From the NCBI GenBank assembly GCA_033064195.1, contig JARBJD010000030.1:186001-250000 (forward strand): a stretch of DNA of 64,000 bases, written 5' to 3'. Position numbers and translations under genes: made by a program. Below, one piece after another: positions 34,601-46,809 of the stretch; the stretch's first letter is position 1, and every line of letters begins with the position of its first letter. Origin of the DNA: Blattamonas nauphoetae. Lineage: Eukaryota; Preaxostyla; Oxymonadida. The notes under the pieces were generated by a model that saw nothing but the letters and a program-made list of their open reading frames with translations, ran no database searches and was not told where the DNA came from.

Positions 34601-36403
34601 GGGTGCTCGAGGAGCATCCGCTGGATCTCGTGGTGTGTGACGAGTGCCTTGTCCACCGCAGCGAGAGCAAAGTGATGAACACGGTCGAGTGAGAACGTGG
34701 ACTTGCGTAAGAGATTCCACATGGCTTGTGTCAGTGCGAGGATGGAGTTCAGGTTCGACTCAACACGAGAAAACTGGTCGGACGAAACGGCTCCCGTTCC
34801 GAGTCCTTTCCACAACTCGTCCATCCCTTTCGTCTCGTCTCGCGAAACAGACATTCCATCCAGTTCCTGCGAGATCGAGAAGTACGTCCACTGGTCAAAG
34901 AAGTAGGGGAATCGAAGGATTGCCTGCTGGAGAAGGGCTGTGGCTTTGGCGTAGTCCTTTGGAAAGGAGATCTCGTACAACGCTGCCTTCATAACGAGAG
35001 TGGTCGAGGATGGAAACTGTTCGAGTGCGTGGTCGTATGCCGACGAGACGAAACTGATGTGTCTTTCACTGTGGCGGACAGGTTTTTCGAAAATAAAGCG
35101 AAGCGAACGCTCGACCCCGCGGGCAGAAGTGAACTTTCTGACCGGTGCGTCGATGGATTCTTCAGAGTCATGTTCAGTCTCATCAAAAGCGTCCGAGACC
35201 TGGGCGAAGTCTTTCTTAGCGGGTCTGTTTTCTTTGTGTTTGAACTGGGGGATGATATAGTGAGGTCGTTTGGCCAGAAATTGAGAGATTAACCGCTTCC
35301 TCATCAAAAAAGCAAAGACGAATGGAATAGAGACCGCAAAGACGAGAAACAGAATCCAATAGACAATACGTGCCGAGTGGTTCATCATCGATCGATGCTG
35401 TTGAGAATCCACAGACAGCGATGCGATGAGAGAGAAAACGGCAACTACGAAAACGAGAGACGTTGAGCCTGCGAAAGCAACATTTGTGTATCGTGAATAA
35501 AATGGCGGGAATGCAAATAACATAGTCAAAATGATTCCGGACCCACAAAGCAAGAAAATTGGATGGATAAGCATCTCTGACGTTGAGTAGAATGTGAGGG
35601 TGGTGAACCCCATGAGAAAGGCAAACATACTCGCAGGAAGAGGAAGACTGGACGTTGAAAAGATGCCTCGATGTTTTGGATGGAGTGGTGGGAGGAACAT
35701 GTTGAGAGATGTAGATACAAGGATGTGTATGATGGAGAAGATCAGGGCGAACGCAAATTGGACAGAATACGCAGAACTAAAACATAGTAGAGCTGGGAAA
35801 TGAATGTGTGTCCCATTTGAATTACATAATGTTGATCCCAGAAGAATCGTAAGGATTGGCGAGCTGAATGTGGAAAAAACAAGGATTACAACGATTCGGA
35901 GACTATATCGAACAGAATGGTTGATCTCCTTCTGTCTATACTGATAAATGGACAGAGCAATCATGATAATCAGTGCTGATAAATCAATGAAGACGAAGAT
36001 AATGAATGTGTTCCTTTGGTAGTTGGGACTGAGACTAATTACTGAATTCTGAGTTATAAATCCGGCCGCCCGCTGTAATATCTCAGAATTGTCAAATGGC
36101 CAAATCGTCTTTTCAACAGAAAGTGCAATAATCTCCACAAAAAAAACGAAAAAGGTGAAAGTTGCGAAGAACGGATTGCTGTCCCGATCCTACGAAGAAA
36201 TTTGGAAATTGAGACTATTAATGAGAATTAGATGCCTACCTTCGTAATGCCATACACAAAAGCAAACAGCCTAAAGAATAAATTGATTATGAAGAGAAAT
36301 AATGACAATACTTCTTGTAGGCACGATTAATCCGGTTGAGACCATTGGTACTCATAAGCTGGAGAGCAGACGCACCGCCTGTGCTCTCTAGCTTCCGGGA
36401 CAT
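31612..36403 (-). CDS. Large multi-pass membrane protein, TmcB-like family
   Basis: Exons 36312-36403, 36240-36270 (a 31-nt exon) and 31612-36189 give 1,566 residues. The N-terminal 370 residues carry about eight hydrophobic segments. Two further hydrophobic stretches follow (MLCVFLIIAAAITIVVPSVL near 680 and ISTIACSVALEILTGAVFAS near 890), with another pair in the last third (near 1250 and 1480). Between the first membrane block and the next lie helical repeats (LVMKAALYEISFPKDYAKAT, AILRFPYFFDQWTYF, HPNSVQLWKMMQKLQMEVFN) typical of Dictyostelium TmcB and related protist cyclase N-termini. No cyclase or PAS domain is present. The paired TM segments flank large probably extracytoplasmic loops, suggesting a sensor. 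A low-complexity acidic tract sits near residue 1000. Function is inferred only from layout. Confidence 0.55.
33137..33190 (-). repeat. Short tandem repeat in the acidic linker of the TmcB-like gene
   Basis: Two adjacent 24-bp units (plus-strand ATTGTTTTCGTCCTTGCCTT is the repeated start) encode the doubled peptide EEGKDENN. The repeat is in frame, so copy-number change would lengthen the linker without breaking the protein. Confidence 0.7.
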
Positions 36404-36501
36404 GCACTAGTGAATGATGATTTCGTACAGATTTTCTTGTGGTTTCGGGTGAACTCTTGAAAACCGACCGTTCTCTTCTCTAATCTTATCAGCTCTACCC
36501 C

Positions 36502-36731
36502 ATGAATCCACCGTCATTTACTATTCTTGGAGGTATGAACTTCTCAAATATTGTCATTTTTTTCACATCGTCTCTCTGCTTTTTCTGGACAATTCGTTAG
36601 ATGAAGTCCCTGTATCTTTGCCTGAAGTGAAGAAAATGCTTGAGTCTTTCTTGACACAAACATCATCTCTTCACAGTGAAGTTCGAGAACAAATTCAGAC
36701 AATAAAAAATGCATTGCCATTAGATGAATGA
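36502..36731 (+). CDS. Very small protein of unknown function (53 residues)
   Basis: Exon 36502-36532 (MNPPSFTILG, phase 1) joins exon 36601-36731 across a 68-nt GTATGA...TTAG intron to read DEVPVSLPEVKKMLESFL and on to a TGA. The second exon is a plain charged helix. The clean phase match and gene-like codons support it. It lies 98 bp from the divergent TmcB-like start. It could also be the first part of a longer gene whose later exons I cannot find. Confidence 0.45.
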
Positions 36732-37122
36732 ACTCATGGATTCATCTTCTTATTTCTCAAGAACATTTCACTTTCGAACTTTTTCATTTCTTTTTTTCCT
36801 TGTATAGTTGTCCAGCACTTCTGGCTCGTGCTCAACAACGCCATCTTCACGAACACAAGTTTGGGAAGCACCGAGTTGACATGCTTGAAAAATTATCTCC
36901 ATGCATGAAATAACCGTCCTTCAGTGTGATTGTAGGAAATTGACATGTAGGAATGGAAAAATTGTGTCCTTCGATACTGGCCCACCTCTGTGTTCAATTC
37001 TACATCATTAGTACTTGACAGTACTTCAAACAGGATACATTCCTTGTGTCTACATGATTGTCACAGATTAACATCAAAACCGATATGGTGAGGAGATCTG
37101 ACCCTCATTGGTTTCCGCAGTC
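36732..37122 (+). other. Gap upstream of RalGAP; possible unplaced exon
   Basis: After a CTTGTATAG acceptor-like site (about 36810) one frame reads VQHFWLVLNNAIFTNTSLGS, which looks coding and resembles the helical style of RalGAP N-termini. No donor with matching phase leads into the next exon, so it is left unplaced. The rest holds nothing recognisable. Confidence 0.25.
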
Positions 37123-40100
37123 ATGTTTCTCTCACACATCTCCACCCTGCAGTTGCAGGAACCTCGCCAAGGTTTGATTTCCCGGTGAACTTGACATTTT
37201 TATATCAAAATCAGGAACCAATCTTCTCAGGTCACTCCCAGTAGAGTACAAGACATCTCTGATTACAAACCCTATTCACTTCTTCTCAAGTGCTGAGAAT
37301 TGTCATAAGTACCTCACTGATGTTTTTCAGATCAGATATAACTTCGAAATGATTGGTGAAGCCTTCACATTAGCAATCGAGAAATACCCTGATTTAATTG
37401 ATGGATCTACTTCAATCTATCACAATTTTCTCTTGAATCGAATTCCATGTGAAGTTTTTGATGAAAATCGCCAAGAATTATTTGTTGTATGATATTCCTC
37501 CAATCTCATTTTCTCATCATCATTTTCCTCATACAGACAATTTTTCATCATTACTCACTTCTATTCGAGCAATTTCCTCGGGAAACACAATCATTGTCCG
37601 CACATCTTGAGATGTGCCATCGTGTATCGTTCTTTCCTCACTCACCGATCCTGACAGATTCTCAATACTATGAGTTCTTTCGCTTATACGCAACGCGATC
37701 GCGTTTCTCTTCCAGCATGGAGTAGTATATTCAGAACAGTTCTTGGTATCGGCGACTCTCTATTTGTCAAACTTGGTCCATCAACCCCGTTCCATGAGTT
37801 GGTCCCTCACTATCTCGAGGTTCATTTCTCCCTTTGGCATCTTTCTTCAGACATTGTTCAATATGTATATGTGTTCACACGTTGAAGATATTGAGTGCTG
37901 GGATGTCTTCATGTCGACTGCAATTCGGTGGAATGCTCATATGCAAGTTATTGAGCAATGGAAAACATCAATGGTCTGTCAACACCTTTTCTATGCATTT
38001 TGCAACTGTTTTCGTTTGTTTTAGACTCGACTCACTCGATACATTGTGAATAAGATGTACGGGAATCCATACGGAAGCGACACCGTTCTCCTCAATATTA
38101 CAACAGAGTTTGTCGCAATTTTGCTTAATATCCCCTTTCTAGAAGTACTGATGATACCCTCCCAGGGCTATCACTCTCCCATGCCTTGTTCCTGTTCTCA
38201 CGACTCTTACGAGTTCTCGGCAACCTGAACCAAATATCTAAGCCCGATGTGCATTATCAAGCAATCTGTGCCCTTACAGAAATTGTGACTCTGATCAACA
38301 ACACAGAATACACACTGGATTCAAAAGAGAAATGGCAGCAAATCACAAAAGTCCCGCCGCCGGTTGATCCCAACCGAATCCTTGACATTGCTGGATCTTG
38401 GCTGGCTGAATGCTGTATTACTGACAAGCCCGTATGCTTTTGTTGGATCTTTACTTGCTTCTGCCAGGGTTTCGAAGGTGGACGCGCCGAAGCTATCAAA
38501 TGCTACTTCATGCATTTCTCATCATTGTCAGTGACCCCATTTTCGTCTACAAACCTCGGTGCGTTCACAGCTGTTCTTTGCATCTGTCTTGAATCGCTGA
38601 GATCCCTCGTATGAACACCTTCCCAACAACTCTCTTCAGTCTCCAAAAACGATCGTTGCTGAAACTGTAATCCACTCGCTGGTGCCCCTCTTCACGAATG
38701 ATGTTCCCGGCACACGGGCACTGTCATCGCTGATCTTTCCTTTCCTCCAGTTTGTCCTCTCAAAGGTCTGCCCGCCCCTCCCCTCATTCCCCAGCCTCAC
38801 CCCAACGCGGCCATCCGACGAGACGCGCTGACCATCCTCAACTCGCTCTATCCGTTCGGAAACCACTTTGGCGACCTGGCCATCCCACACCTCGTCTACA
38901 CAGACAACGTCTGCCTCTCTTCGTCTTCATCCTTCTCAGCCCAACACGTTCTTCGTCAACACGATCCCTTCCGTCTTCAACCCTTCCTTCCCTGATGCCG
39001 TGTACACCGACGTTCCCGTTCCCCTCCAGCGACAGGTCGAACACGAAGACAACAAGCGCTTCCACATTCCCATTCCGGAGTTCTTCTTGGATTGGGACAG
39101 CTGCACCAACAATCCGTCGAAGGCAGAGGAACAGCCAGACGCGGTGAAAGAATTCAAGGAACTCTACACTTTTGTATCCCCTTTCCTCTCTCACTCTCTG
39201 CAGGAAGCCCGTCCGCACACTTTCCGCGAATTGTCCTCAGCCATCTTCTCGCTCCTGATGACACTACTGAAGAACGGCGAAGAGCCTGACTTCAGCTGCT
39301 TCTCTCGACTGATGTGGACACTTACCAATGTCATCCACCACGAAACCAGCAACGCCCAGGAGCTCGACGCAAGACCTTCAGACCCGTTTGCGCAGCACAA
39401 TCCGGTTCGCGAGGAGCAGTACAACTCGATGGACCGCGCGACACAAACCATCCAAGCCATCTTCAACTATTTCCAGAGTCTGTGCATCATGACCATGGTC
39501 GGCGGAGACAATCGATCGTCTGTTGGATCGAACGAGCCCGAGATTCTCGACTCGGAGCGGCACATTGTGTGCCTCGACAGCATCCACACCGTCGGATGTC
39601 TGCTCAACTTCCTCTCCACGCGGCATCGCACAATCTGCATCGACTGCATCTCCAGCCTCATCGCAACAACTCAATCGATTGTCATCTCCACACAACGCCA
39701 GATCTCGTTCGGAAGCAGCAAAGCGGACGAAGAAGCTGTGTCGTACTCCCTCCTTGTTTTGACAGATCTCTGCTGTTATTGTGCAGAGACACTTCTTGAC
39801 CCTGAACACAGCTCACTCCACGAATCACTCTTCGTCCTCATTCAACTCTGCCTCCAATCTCAAAGCCACTCACCACACACTCTGCCCGACTCCCCTCAAG
39901 TTCACTCCGCTCTCCACCTCGGATACACTCTCCTCAGAAAGAACGGCATGTACCCCCTCCCACACGACACAACATCCTCCTCACAGGCCCATCCGGACTT
40001 CTACACACAGAAGTCTGTGACTGAGTGGACAGCGCAGGCGGAGAAGGTCCGAAAGCAGACCGAACGCAGTCTCTCCCAAAACCTCAATTCAGACGAAACA

Positions 40101-41754
40101 TCATCGCCACTCCCGTTCTACGCTGGTTGCGCTCATTCTGATCTTCCGAATCACTTTGGACCGCCAACAGTCTCCCGCTTCTTCCTCCAAAACAACGAGT
40201 CTCTGATGATGATGCTGGAGTCGCCTCCCGATCCCTCGTCGGAAGACGTGGAAGCTGCCCAAGTTCCTTTCACTCGTCTTTTCGTCAGTGCTCCTCTCGC
40301 GGACAGTGCTTGGGAGTGTCATGTGCATGCCACGGCACCAGACATGTTCATACAAACCACAATCCCCTTCGACAACGCGTGTCTGTCGCTGGAGGAAGAC
40401 CGACAGAGCAAGGAATTGTTCAATTCGGAAGACGACGACCCACTGTGCATCATGCTGAGGAAGCACCTTGGAGAGGACCAGACAGTCTTCAACATGCCCA
40501 CCGAAATTGTGATTGACGACCAGCTTCCTCTATTCCGCACCTCGTGGTCTGACACACCCACAGCGATTCCACGAGACGCCGTTTATGCCTCGTCGACACA
40601 ACAAGCAGAAGACATCCAACCGTCCACCACTCCATCCACCACTCCATCGCGCAAACCATCGGCATTTGATTTGGAGACGGGCACTCTATTTTCGCCCACA
40701 CTCCGTCCATCTGTGTTCGATCCTGCTCGTCCACAGTTCTCTCGCTGCATGCCCGGCGAGTTCTCGTTCTTTTCGCAGTCACGCCAACTCGTCTCTCAGC
40801 TGGGCCTTGTCAACACAGCGTCAGCTGCAGACACATCCATCTACTTCCTCCAGCCTTCCTCCACCACCCACAAGTTCTCCCCAACTGCACTTGTTCCACT
40901 CCCACAGAACCCCGCGGCCTTCAAAGCACAACGGATTGCAGCCGAACAACGGTTCAACCTGCTCGACCACTCGCTCCAGCTGAGTCGGGACATCAGCCAC
41001 TTCCACGACTTCTACGCCCGCACCGTCCACAAAATTGGGCTGATCTACGTCCGCCAGAAGCAGGTTGTCCAGAACGCCATCCTCCAAAACAACACCTCCT
41101 CCAAACCCTTCCTCGACTTTGTCTGTGCCCTTGGCTGGCCCATCCACCTCCAATCGCACAAGCTGTTTATGGGTGGGCTCGACACAACTGGACTGGTCGG
41201 CGACAACGCTGTTTATTATGCTGATGCGCAGACAGAGGTCATCTTCCACGTCCCGTCGATGTGGCCGAACAAAGACGATGCTCAGCAGGTCCACAAGAAG
41301 AGGCACGTCGGGAACGACAACGTGCACATCGTGTGGAGCGAGCACTACCACGACTACCGACCGGAGACGATCACCTCGCAGTTCAACTTCGTCCACATTG
41401 TTGTTTCTCCTCTTCCTTCGTCCAACTTCACTCTCTTCCGAATTCGGATCCACACTCGCCAGAACCCGAAGCAGGCTGCTCAGTTCCGCCCATTCGGTCC
41501 CCTCCAGGACCACTCAGTTGTCTCTGCAGAAGCTCTTCCTGAACTTGTCAGAAGAACAGCCATAAACGCGAACCAGAATGTCCGTCTGAGTCAAGCCGGA
41601 TACAAACGAACGTGTGTTGTCTTTCTTCTCCATCCTTTTCAGTTACCCTGCTCGTGCGAAGCCACTAAGTGATCTCTCGAGACACAAGAACAAAAGCTCA
41701 TTATCTGAAGCTTGTGCGACACTCTTTATTCCTATTACCACAGAACGTGACTAG
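37123..41754 (+). CDS. RALGAPA1: RalGAP alpha-like GTPase-activating protein (tuberin-type RapGAP domain)
   Basis: Thirteen exons: 37123-37171, 37215-37486, 37537-37623, 37658-37819, 37851-37973, 38025-38107, 38143-38431, 38468-38608, 38640-38765, 38795-38908, 38940-39173, 39204-41611 and 41643-41754 (1,399 residues). RalGAP alpha switches off Ral-type GTPases. Early exons match the helical scaffold: DRVSLPAWSSIFRTVLGIGD, CWDVFMSTAIRWNAHMQVIE, FSRLLRVLGNLNQISKPDVH and the hallmark GFEGGRAEAIKCYFMHF. The C-terminal GAP domain reads GLIYVRQKQV, FVCALGWPIHLQSHKLFMGG, TEVIFHVPSMWPN, KKRHVGNDNVHIVWSEH with the catalytic Asn thumb, and LVRRTAINA. It ends TTERD. It is shorter at the N-terminus than human RALGAPA1 (about 400 residues missing), so upstream exons may be unseen. 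Phase is kept at all 12 joins. Confidence 0.9.
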
Positions 41755-41861
41755 ACTTTCGTTTTATTTTGAGATTCTTCATCCTAATTTGTGTATTTCC
41801 CATGATATTCTGAAAACCCACAAGCGAAAAAACTGAATACCTGCCTCATTGTTGTCGTCTA

Positions 41862-44403
41862 ATGGGGTTCATTTTCCTGTTTCTTCTTAGATCTCTCTTT
41901 TCTGAGAGACAAGAGTCACTCGTCATCGAGGCAACCTCACAATCGTTCGATGATCTTATTTCAGCGGATGTGGCACTGTGTGCCTTCTCTCACCTCTTTT
42001 ATCACATTCATCTACTTGTTTCAACACTTATTTTTTCTTTGATCAAACTAGAGTGGCATGCAATTTTGTTGGTTCATCATCGTTTTCTCATGACCCGATT
42101 GGTTGATTCAGCGATTTTATACCTCATGGTCTGACAGTTTTTTGCTTTTCATCAACTTTCATATTCATTGTGAAGGTGCCATGTCTGTAAAAGTCTGGAA
42201 CCGGACTGGAAGTTCGCCTCGACAACAGCACCAGAAAATGTTCGATTTGTTGATGTGAATGCAGAAAAGGAAGTAAATGTGACAGAAAAATACAATGTTC
42301 AGGCATATCCTACCATTATAGTATTTTCGAAAGGTGTTGATCCGATATTTTTCTTCAACAGCAATTTCCTCAGGAAGAGCTCTATTCCCATTCAGATCTG
42401 AGAAGAATCCTGAGAATTTTAGAGAGATCTATACAAAAATCCTTGAACCAACACTTCTAATGCACACCTCCGTTCGTAATGCACTTCTTACGATATCACC
42501 ATCATTCTCGCAAGCACAGGCTCTGTCCTGCCCGACACCAGATTTTAAGGAGCAGTCACTTCGCCATTTTGTCCTTTTTGGTCACGGGTCACTGCATGAA
42601 CATGAGACTTTAGGATTCTACTCGCATTTCAATGTCTCTGCGACAAAGTACCGATCAACTCGAAACAGATTTCATTTTGTGAACCTTTCATGTGATGAAC
42701 AGGCACAAACCACACAAAATGTGGATGATCTGACTGCTTTTCTCCTCCGATCTCCCCTCACCCAATCAGTCCCGACTCAATTCCAGCATTCTTCGTCCCT
42801 CCTGACCGCTCTGTCCGTGAATGCTCTCTGGAAGTTCGATGCAGACACAACTACACAGTTTTCGGAGATGAAGGAGCTTCAGTCCATCCCTGCCGATCAA
42901 TATTCCACCCACTACAAGACTCTCCGCGCGTCTGTGCAGGAGTGGATAGCACAGCCTGATTCCTTCCTCCTTGTCTCCTCCTCGTTCGATGGAGAGGTTG
43001 TGGAATTCTTCCCCATCACCTCTTCAGCAACTCTCCGCAATGTATTTCCGTTCTTGAACGAGGCCTCTGAGGTTCTCTCTCCCCTTGATCCTCGCACCTT
43101 CTCTCGCCGAAAGGGATCAGACAAACTGTTTCTGAGCCAGCTCAAACCGACTCTCCGAACTCTCGACAGCGAAGCAAAGACGACAATCGAAGATCCTCTG
43201 CAGAGGTGGATCTGGAACAGACTTTTCACTCCAGGCTCGTCCTTAACCTTTGATGTGTGGGAATGGCTGAAAGTGTCAGACAAGAAAGCAGTTGTGGCGT
43301 ATGTTCCAACGATCCAGTCGGCATCAGACACTTTCGGAAGCCTCCCGTTTCCCAACTCCGAACAGGCAGAAACCTCATCGAGCACTTCTGACCATTTGGC
43401 CTGCGTACGGAACACAGTCCGTCTCTCGCACAGTCGACAGAAAGGACTGCTTCCATCGCACTATTCGCCGTCTCTCACAAGACGAGTGTTCATCCTCTCT
43501 GCTCTCCATTCTCGTTTCATGACCCTCCCCCTTTCTGTTGATTCTCTGATGACGCCATTACTTTCCGAGGATTCTTTCTCGACTCTTCCGTTTGTTACGT
43601 ACGATCAAGCTACACCAGAATCCCTCTCTTCCCACTTCAACCCAGTTCCTCCCACTCTTGCAACTCCGATTCCACGCTCACCACCGTCAACTTCTCTTCT
43701 TCCGTTTTCGTTTGTGTTCCATCCCAAGACGAATGCAACTTGGACAGATTGGAACACATTTTCGCTAAACTGGCCGACGTGTGTGAATTATCACGCACTT
43801 TCGATCGACTACGAAACACAGAAGAGTTTCACAATTTCTGAATGGGCCAAGGAGAAGGCCATCCAACACCCAGTTGTCACCATGGAACAGACACTGGAAG
43901 ACAATGGGACAGCCTCTGCTCTCAGCCCATCGCCTTCTCTCCTCTTCACTTTCTACGTCTCCTTCTTCGACGCAATCACCAATAAACAGATCAAACCCCA
44001 CACCCCCACACAGGACACAAACACGAAAGTGAGGCACTGGCTGGACGAACACAAAGCATTCGTGATCGGATTGGGAATTGTGTTCCTCGTTGTGCTTCTC
44101 GGCGGGATGTCTGTCGCCATGCTGACGATGGAGGACCAGACCATCAACCCTTCCATCAACAAGCTGAACAGGGAATATCGGAAGAACGGCGGGTGGGATG
44201 CAGGGAGCATCGAGCTCGACGACGACACCATCTACAACATCCTGCAACAGGTCAACGATGAAATGATATCCAAAAGGAAAACGAAACCCAGTCGTCCGCC
44301 TCCTCCTCAATCATCCACCGACTTTGCAGCGGATCTCCCAGTCCCCACAACGACTCCTCCGAAAGGCAGCACCAGAAAGTCGAAAAAGAAGAAGAACGAG
44401 TGA
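41862..44403 (+). CDS. Membrane-anchored thioredoxin-domain protein (TMX/PDI-like)
   Basis: Exons 41862-41969, 42054-42071 (18 nt), 42112-42128 (17 nt), 42176-42333 and 42362-44403 give 780 residues. The protein starts with a signal peptide (MGFIFLFLLRSLFS). The thioredoxin fold then follows: FDDLISAD, WHAILL, RFYTSW, CHVCKSLEPDWKFAS with a CHVC active site at about 49-52, RFVDVNAEKEVNVTEKYNVQ and AYPTIIVFSK with the cis-Pro. The joins rebuild the family run FYxxWCxxC exactly. A long, unassigned lumenal region of about 550 residues is next. It is followed by one transmembrane helix (AFVIGLGIVFLVVLLGGMSV, about 665-688) and a basic tail ending KSKKKKNE, which suits ER retention. An ER oxidoreductase or a membrane-bound chaperone partner is inferred. 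The lumenal region is far longer than in animal TMX proteins. Confidence 0.8.
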
Positions 44404-44543
44404 ACCTTTAACCTTTCAATCTTTGTTTGGCGCTTTTCTCATTTCACTGACATGTTTCGTTGACTACCTGTGAAGAGAGGATGGATGCCAAACTAAAGAC
44501 AACAATGAAATGAGAAACAACAGAAAAAGACGAAAGGAAGAGT

Positions 44544-46659
44544 TCATTTGTTCAGATGAGCGTAAGTTGCGAGGTCCTGCGGGTATCCGTCTTTCATGTC
44601 GAGGATGCTCTTCGTCGGGCGGACACCAGGCTCCGAAGGAACGAAGGGAGGCAGGCGAGGGTATTCTGTCTTTGGGTGGTGATACCGCGGGAGGTCGCGG
44701 GATCTTGTCTCGTATGTTGGGTTGAGCGGGTTGGTGTGGAATGTCCGGTCTTTGATCCGGGTGAGGATGCGAGTGGGAGGGGGGTCGCAGTCTTCTGGAG
44801 TGGGGAGGATGTCCTGGATGACAGTCGGATGGAGTTTGGTGACGAAGTCTCGGTCGGTCGAGGTTGTGAGTCCCTCTCGAATGATCGTGCCGGAATTGGC
44901 GTTTGGATTCGGTCGAGGCTTGGCTGTCGCACCGGCGTAGAACGAATTCGGGTTGTACATCAAACTGTACTGGAAGAGATCGGGTTTGGGCGGGAGGGCC
45001 TTTTTGACAAACTGCTCGGAGAAGCCAGTCGTGTCGCGGACTGGTGCAGAGCGCTCCATCATCCGCTCGTACCCCGACGCGGACGGGTAGGAGAGGGCGT
45101 TCATTGTTGTGAAGTGGTCGTTGGGTTCTTCTCCGAATGCGCGCTCGGACGTGGTGGACGTGTAGAATTTGTTGTGGAGAGGCTTCTTGCAGGTGGTCTG
45201 CTGGTGCCCTTCTGCGATCATCGGCCTCCCGTCAAACGTGTCCTGCATGGTCGAGTTGAAGTTGGCGTAGTCTCTGTCACGCGGCACGTCTCTGAACACA
45301 TTCTCTGTCGACCTCATTCGAGCAGCGGGCTCAATTTCGTTAGAAACTCGTCCGGCTCGACGGTCTTCGTCCAGCTTCATCGCAGTCTTCAGAATGTTCC
45401 CTGTCGGCACTGGTGCTTGGTGGTTGGCGTAGACAGGAGGAAGCTGAACAGCTCGCTTTCCGGTGTGTTTTGGTTCCCAAGGCGTGAGTGAGTCAGCCAC
45501 CACCACAACACCTGTCGAGACTTCCTTCTCAGCCTCTGGCTCGTCCAAGAACGCTCGCTGGACGATGATCGGCTCGGGATTGGAGGTGTTGCCGTAGCAT
45601 CCAGATGACGTGAATTCGAGTGTGTTTGCAACAGGCTCGTTGTCCGGGACCATCTTTCGGAAAGTGGCTGACCTCAACTTCGTTTGGGTGGGAACATCAG
45701 CTTGTGTCTCGGACGGGTCCTTCACTTTGATCCCATACATCAATCCTCGCATGCCCGCTCCGTCCAGAGCTCGCTGTCTGGCAGCACCGGTCAGTTTGGA
45801 TGGGTCGATCTCGTACTGCACGCGCTGGTTGGTTGGGATGGAGGTGGACACAGTCGAGCCAAACAGACTCCCGCCTCCGACCGGCTCGTTGAGGACATCT
45901 GAGTAGATTCCACCTCGCCCGTTTTCGTCGAGCTTGGTGCTCGGAACGTACTTTCTGGTTTTGGGTTTAATGTTGTCAATTGCTGTTGGGATTGGTTCTG
46001 GATTTGCCTGATCGTATGCGGCCCTCATTTCGTCAATTCGTTGTTGATCATGTTTGGATAATGTTCGGACAGGGCAGCGGACTCCATATTTTCGAGTGGA
46101 GGCAAAGTTTCCTCCTTCATTTTCAAGTGAGATGAGGGATCCGTCATCAAGGCTTTGATATGCAGGATCCACAGGATTTGGACGATATGTCCGATGAAAT
46201 GTATCACGTTTAACTGCCATGTCGATTCCTTCAAAACCACGCATGCTACTTGGAACTCGTGGTTGAGTCAATTTTCTTGTGACGATTTTCTCTGAAGATT
46301 CTGCAAATAAGAGAATTTCATATGCAAGAAAACGTTTTTCATACTATCATCTGTGATATCACGCGATGAAAGAGTATAATCCGGTCTTCCTCGTCTCTGG
46401 AGAGGGTGATCAAAGTCGTTTGATGTAAATGCTTCAAAAAGTTGATTGTTCGCATAGAAATAAAATAAATACGTTGTGTAGTAGATCTCCATGTTCTACT
46501 TGCAACTGCAGGTGATATTGTTTCGGATTTAGCAGAATATGAGCTTTGTGAGGATGTGGAGCGTGTAACTTGAGGCGGTTGGTACAAGGCACGAGTTGTC
46601 GTTTCATATGACGTTGTTGGACGATTTGTCCTTTCCCACGGAGGACATAGAATGCTCAT
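44544..46659 (-). CDS. Unassigned 667-residue protein, possible axonemal microtubule-associated protein
   Basis: Exons 46500-46659, 46345-46431 and 44544-46300 (introns 68 and 44 nt) keep phase. The sequence is low in predicted structure, with many short motifs rich in Tyr, Pro, Thr and Arg: MSILCPPWERTNRPTTSYET, RRGRPDYTLSSRDITDD, FHRTYRPNPVDPAYQSLDDG, NKFYTSTTSERAFGEEPNDH and FQYSLMYNPNSFYAG. Such scattered aromatic-Pro motifs with no globular domain are common in microtubule inner proteins and SAXO-like proteins of flagella, but I cannot match a named family. A disordered structural protein of another kind is equally possible. It lies in tandem with another unassigned minus-strand gene. 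Confidence 0.6.
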
Positions 46660-46809
46660 TGACAAGTCGTTGGATATTCACCCATTACCAAATCTGAATC
46701 ATAAAACTGGACTGAATGATGATAGAATAAACCAAAATATATGATACCTAAAGAGAGAAAGATACAAAAAAATATCAATATTACAGGTAAAATTAGGCTA
46801 GAATGGCAA

